From positions 1 through 10,511 of the forward strand of contig JALSHX010000250.1 of the NCBI GenBank assembly GCA_026982025.1: DNA of 10,511 nucleotides. Direction: 5' to 3'. Positions within the stretch are counted from its first letter, which is position 1. The number at the start of each line of letters is the position of its first letter. Shown piece by piece: positions 8,274 through 10,511 of this stretch. The translations under genes were made by a program, and so were the position numbers. Source of the DNA: Aquificaceae bacterium (GTDB lineage: Bacteria > Aquificota > Aquificia > Aquificales > Aquificaceae). The notes under the pieces are model-generated. The model worked only from the letters and a program-made list of their open reading frames with translations. It did not search any database and had not been told where the DNA came from.

Positions 8274-8280
8274 GGGGTAT
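8258..8280. promoter_or_regulatory. Imperfect dyad over the groES -35 box (possible operator)
   Basis: On the - strand, ATACCCCTTG and CAAcGGGGaTAT face each other around a single A, with one extra base at two places (lower case). The centre is the TTGACA -35 box itself. A repressor dimer bound here would block RNA polymerase. The role is inferred; no known operator is recognised. Confidence 0.35.
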
Positions 8281-8449
8281 TTTTGAAATATCTAAGCATT
8301 AGAAACTAAACTTTTATTAGCGGTTATACTTCAGATAGGTGCAAGGGTGAGTGTTGGTAAATTTTTTATAGTTTTATAAGAGTTTCTTTAACGAATGTCA
8401 GTTTCATTGTCATAACATAACAATTGAAAAACCCACGGAGGAGCGGGCT
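8281..8449 (+). other. AT-rich leader region upstream of the YeeE/YedE gene
   Basis: This stretch lies between the groES promoter and the YeeE/YedE gene and must hold the promoter of the latter. Two weak candidates can be read on the + strand: TTGAAA (8283-8288), 18 bases, TAAACT (8307-8312); and TTGGTA (8354-8359), 15 bases, TATAAG (8375-8380). Neither is convincing enough to call alone. A strong ribosome site, GGAGGAG (8437-8443), ends 6 bases before the ATG at 8450. I see no small gene or structured RNA family here. Confidence 0.4.
8402..8429. repeat. Hyphenated inverted repeat before the YeeE/YedE ribosome site
   Basis: TTTCATTGT, nine bases, then ACAATTGAAA. The arms pair over nine positions if one extra T in the right arm is bulged out. 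It lies 7 bases upstream of the GGAGGAG ribosome site, so it may be an operator or an mRNA structure near the translation start. Confidence 0.4.
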
Positions 8450-9730
8450 ATGGAAGCAGTGAAGGAGATTTACACATTCCTTTTCAGACAGCGGTGGCCG
8501 GCGTGGATCGGCGGTATAACAATGGGGTTCATAGTTGCACTTATGTTTGTTTGGGGAAGTCCATGGGGGGTGACCAACGGAATAATAATCTGGGGAGATA
8601 ACATTCTAAAGCCCATTCTGTATCCCGATGCGGAAGTGCAGAGCCCCATCTGGCAGTTCATTGCCCTTATTAACTGGGCGTTTCTCTGGGGAGCCCTTGC
8701 ATCGGCACTCTTGGGAGGAGACTTCAGAATAAGCATTCCGAGTTTCAGGGAGTTTATTCTCGGAGCATTCGGGGGTTCCCTGATGGGAGTGGGAGCCTTC
8801 CTCGCTTTCGGTTGTACCGTCGGAGCGTTTCTCGTTGGCTTCGGAGCTCTTTCTGCTTCAGCGATTACGATGATGATAGGCTTGGGAGTGGGAGCCTACA
8901 TCGGGCTCCGCATATACATGTGGCTCCTCTCGCGCGGATGGGGAGCTCCGGGCAAGATTATTGAGGTTCCTCTCAAGGTTCAGGTTTTCCTTGGAATTGT
9001 TTTAATAGCCCTTGCCCTTGTAGCTGTTCTCTTTCTTGAAAGAAAAGTATCCACCTACAGCCCAGCCCTCGGTCTTGGCTCAATTCAAATAGCCGCAGGC
9101 TCTCTTATCTTCTTCGGTGTTATTCTCGGAATAATAAATCAGAGAACGAGGTTTTGCTTTGTTCGTGCATTCAGGGAGCCCTTCATGACGGGCGAAGGTG
9201 ACATGACAAGGGCTGCGGCTCTCGCACTGATCATCGCTGCGGTTTTCGGGGCAATAGTTAAGTTTTCTCCTTTCGCGGGAATTGTTGAGATTCAGGATGT
9301 TCAGGACCTTCTGGCAATTGAGATGACCGCGCCTCCCACAGTCAAGGGGATGATGATCGCTCCTTCCTTCCCCATAGGTTCTCTGATAGGAGGGATAATC
9401 TTCGGAATAGGAATGACCCTTGCGGGCGGGTGCTCTGTGGGTAGCATGTGGAGGGCAGGCGAAGGCTCACTCAAGAATGTCACCGCAATACTCTTTTACG
9501 CACTCGGGGGTTCACTCTTTGCCTTCTTCTACAGAAAGATTGAGCCGGTCCTTCTCCAAGCTTTCAGCTTTATCTACGAACCTCTCAAGGCTACCAACGC
9601 GACCGGTAAAAAGCTCTTCCTCCCCGAGGCTGTGGGTCTTGAATGGGCTCTTGTCATCCTTCTCGCCTTTGCCCTTGTATGGATGCTCTTCGCCACCTGG
9701 AACGAAAAGACTATGAAGTTTACTTTATAG
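8450..9730 (+). CDS. YeeE/YedE (TsuA-type) sulfur-compound transporter
   Basis: A 426-residue inner-membrane protein of the YeeE/YedE family, whose characterised member TsuA takes up thiosulfate through a chain of conserved cysteines. Two similar halves are visible. The first carries GAFLAFGCTVGAFLVGFG (Cys122), the second FGIGMTLAGGCSVGSMWRAG (Cys328), and between them is QRTRFCFVRAFREP (Cys236). These three cysteines sit in the motifs where the family has its substrate-relay cysteines. About nine or ten membrane segments are likely. The start ATG follows GGAGGAG by 6 bases. The gene is divergent from groES and convergent with a MerR gene, overlapping it by 11 bases. The substrate (thiosulfate, another sulfane compound, or less likely selenium species) cannot be decided from sequence; the DsrE-like neighbour favours sulfur. 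Confidence 0.9.
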   Translation: MEAVKEIYTFLFRQRWPAWIGGITMGFIVALMFVWGSPWGVTNGIIIWGDNILKPILYPDAEVQSPIWQFIALINWAFLWGALASALLGGDFRISIPSFREFILGAFGGSLMGVGAFLAFGCTVGAFLVGFGALSASAITMMIGLGVGAYIGLRIYMWLLSRGWGAPGKIIEVPLKVQVFLGIVLIALALVAVLFLERKVSTYSPALGLGSIQIAAGSLIFFGVILGIINQRTRFCFVRAFREPFMTGEGDMTRAAALALIIAAVFGAIVKFSPFAGIVEIQDVQDLLAIEMTAPPTVKGMMIAPSFPIGSLIGGIIFGIGMTLAGGCSVGSMWRAGEGSLKNVTAILFYALGGSLFAFFYRKIEPVLLQAFSFIYEPLKATNATGKKLFLPEAVGLEWALVILLAFALVWMLFATWNEKTMKFTL

Positions 9731-10103
9731 ATTCTATTATCGGACAAACCACCGCGGGCTTTGCCCGCGGTCCTTTAAGAAGCTCTCTCAAAAGATACTT
9801 CTTCCTCTCAAGTTCATTCATCAGCCTGTCAATCTCCTCAATTTTCCTGATGATTTTTTCTCTCGTGCACCTGCAGGGGTCAGTGCCCGATAACCTTATG
9901 TCAAGGATTTCCTTGATCTCCGCGAGGCTGAATCCTATTTCCTTTGCCTTCAGGATAAATCTGCAGATGTCCTCGTGAAAAGGACCGTACTCCCTGTATC
10001 CGGAGGCGTTCCTTTCGGGAGGCGGAATCAAACCTATCTCCTCCCAATAGCGGAGCGTTTTGGGATTTAACTTCAATCTCCTTGCGAGTTCACCTATCCT
10101 CAT
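9720..10103 (-). CDS. MerR-family transcriptional regulator (metal- or thiol-sensing type)
   Basis: A 127-residue MerR-type DNA-binding regulator. The N-terminal winged helix is standard: MRIGELARRLKLNPKTLRYWEEIGL, then the PxxxxSGYReY wing (residues 29-39). A long dimerisation helix covers about 81-110. Cysteines occur at 47, 77, 79 and 120; DPCRC (75-79) at the start of the dimer helix and VVCPIIESI near the C-terminus match the positions of metal ligands in the ZntR/CadR/CueR group, so an effector that binds thiols is likely. The family normally activates from promoters with a long 19-20-base spacer; I did not find a clear one in the window. The ATG overlaps the stop of the DsrE-like gene (ATGA), and the only ribosome-site-like AAGGAAGG is 18 bases away, so translation is probably coupled. 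The 3' end overlaps the convergent transporter gene. Confidence 0.9.
   Translation of the reverse strand: MRIGELARRLKLNPKTLRYWEEIGLIPPPERNASGYREYGPFHEDICRFILKAKEIGFSLAEIKEILDIRLSGTDPCRCTREKIIRKIEEIDRLMNELERKKYLLRELLKGPRAKPAVVCPIIESIK
9751..9776 (+). terminator. Hairpin terminator of the YeeE/YedE gene, inside the MerR coding sequence
   Basis: ACCGCGGGC and GCCCGCGGT form a perfect 9-bp, very GC-rich stem around a TTT loop, followed by CCTTT. It begins 20 bases after the transporter stop. The T run is short, so efficiency is uncertain. The same bases encode GPRAKPAV of the MerR protein on the other strand. Confidence 0.6.
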
Positions 10104-10511
10104 ATGTATATAGGTATATATCCTTCCTTCACTTTCAAGATGTGGTACTCAAAACCCGACTTTATTACCTCTACGCCTTGGTAAAGGGCTTCCCTTTCAA
10201 CGCCGAAGATGTTCATTGCCACCTGACAAGCCTTGAATTCTATCCCATAGATCATTAGGTTGGATATTCTCTCTTCAAATTCACCGCTTTCAAATCTATC
10301 AAGTAGGAAAATTCCCTCGTCGTATGCTACCACTTCAATTTTTGCCTTGGCTCCCCACAAGTTAATGGCACTCCTTATTCTCAGAAAGACCTTCTTCCAC
10401 CTTTTCCTGTCCCTGAAGGTGACGGGGAAGAGGACTTTAACTTCATCATCGGGCATCTTTGCCAAGGACGACAGGGGTAAAAGCCAAGATAATGATATTG
10501 CTTTGAGAAGG
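10100..10511 (-). CDS. DsrE-like protein, probably Tat-exported (5' end outside window)
   Basis: A small protein of the DsrE/DsrF-like sulfur-relay fold. The core VKVLFPVT starts the first strand, and GIEFKACQVAMNIFGV followed by GVEVIKSGFEYHILKVKEGYIPI is the typical second half; its only cysteine is the conserved one in FKAC, the sulfur-carrying position in DsrE. Starts at TTG 10465 or ATG 10456 would give 121 or 118 residues. However, the frame is open to the right edge and continues LLKAISLSWLLPLSSLAK, a hydrophobic stretch ending in an SLA cleavage-like site. The LLK fits the RRxFLK pattern of Tat signals, so the true start is probably beyond 10511. The stop overlaps the MerR start by ATGA, placing both in one operon. 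The exact sulfur substrate is unknown. Confidence 0.8.
   Translation of the reverse strand, partial: LLKAISLSWLLPLSSLAKMPDDEVKVLFPVTFRDRKRWKKVFLRIRSAINLWGAKAKIEVVAYDEGIFLLDRFESGEFEERISNLMIYGIEFKACQVAMNIFGVEREALYQGVEVIKSGFEYHILKVKEGYIPIYI

Noticed and set aside
8299..8330. TTAGAA-N20-TATACT as a MerR-type long-spacer promoter for the transporter
   Set aside because: The -35 box matches only three of six consensus bases and the spacer has no dyad, which MerR-family promoters should have.
8251..8396. 9-base direct repeat TTAACGAAT at 8251-8259 and 8388-8396
   Set aside because: One copy is in the groES promoter spacer and the other in the transporter leader, but a single 9-mer pair in an AT-rich 240-base region can easily arise by chance.
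8207..8449. CIRCE element or heat-shock sigma promoter upstream of groES
   Set aside because: No TTAGCACTC-type inverted repeat or CTTGAA/CCCCAT-like boxes are present; the sigma-70 consensus explains the promoter.
10107..10120. TATATA-GG-TATATA dyad just before the MerR start, as an operator
   Set aside because: It is fully inside the coding end of the DsrE-like gene (GYIPIYI codons) and each arm is only a TA run; no promoter boxes around it.

Overview
The window looks like a chromosomal segment from a thermophilic, sulfur-handling bacterium of the order Aquificales. The main reason is GroEL, whose sequence closely resembles the Aquifex/Hydrogenobacter group as I remember it. The tight gene packing with short or overlapping junctions and the set of anion and sulfur transporters also fit. 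The genus cannot be fixed from sequence reading alone. I see no insertion sequence, CRISPR array, tRNA or rRNA.

Left part (1-2305, + strand): the C-terminal 389 residues of the glutamate synthase large subunit (gltB, cut by the left edge), then a UMF1/Atg22-like MFS transporter that starts five bases after the gltB stop at a TTG codon. Middle (2274-6155, - strand): two tandem SulP-family anion transporters, each with a membrane part, a STAS domain and a shared three-cysteine motif after STAS. The downstream copy carries an extra C-terminal domain of about 115 residues and overlaps the MFS gene tail to tail. The upstream copy has an extended -10 promoter so close to its ATG that its mRNA should be almost leaderless, and the ATG sits in a perfect 7-bp inverted repeat.

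Next (6180-8280, - strand): the groES-groEL chaperonin operon, with a consensus TTGACA-N17-TATAAT promoter at one end and a strong intrinsic terminator at the other. The -35 box lies inside an imperfect dyad; no CIRCE element is visible.

Right part (8450-10511): a YeeE/YedE (TsuA-type) sulfur-compound transporter on the + strand, converging on a MerR-family regulator and a DsrE-like protein on the - strand. The last two overlap by ATGA and form an operon read inward from beyond the right edge. The DsrE-like frame stays open to the edge, and the extra residues look like the end of a Tat signal peptide, so this protein is probably periplasmic. A working model, which is inference, is that the Tat-exported DsrE-like protein handles sulfane sulfur outside the inner membrane, YeeE/YedE moves a sulfur compound across it, and the cysteine-containing MerR protein controls one or both. 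The SulP pair would move sulfate or bicarbonate. The strongest items for follow-up are this DsrE-MerR-YeeE module, the SulP cysteine motif and extra domain, and the near-leaderless hairpin start of the first SulP gene.
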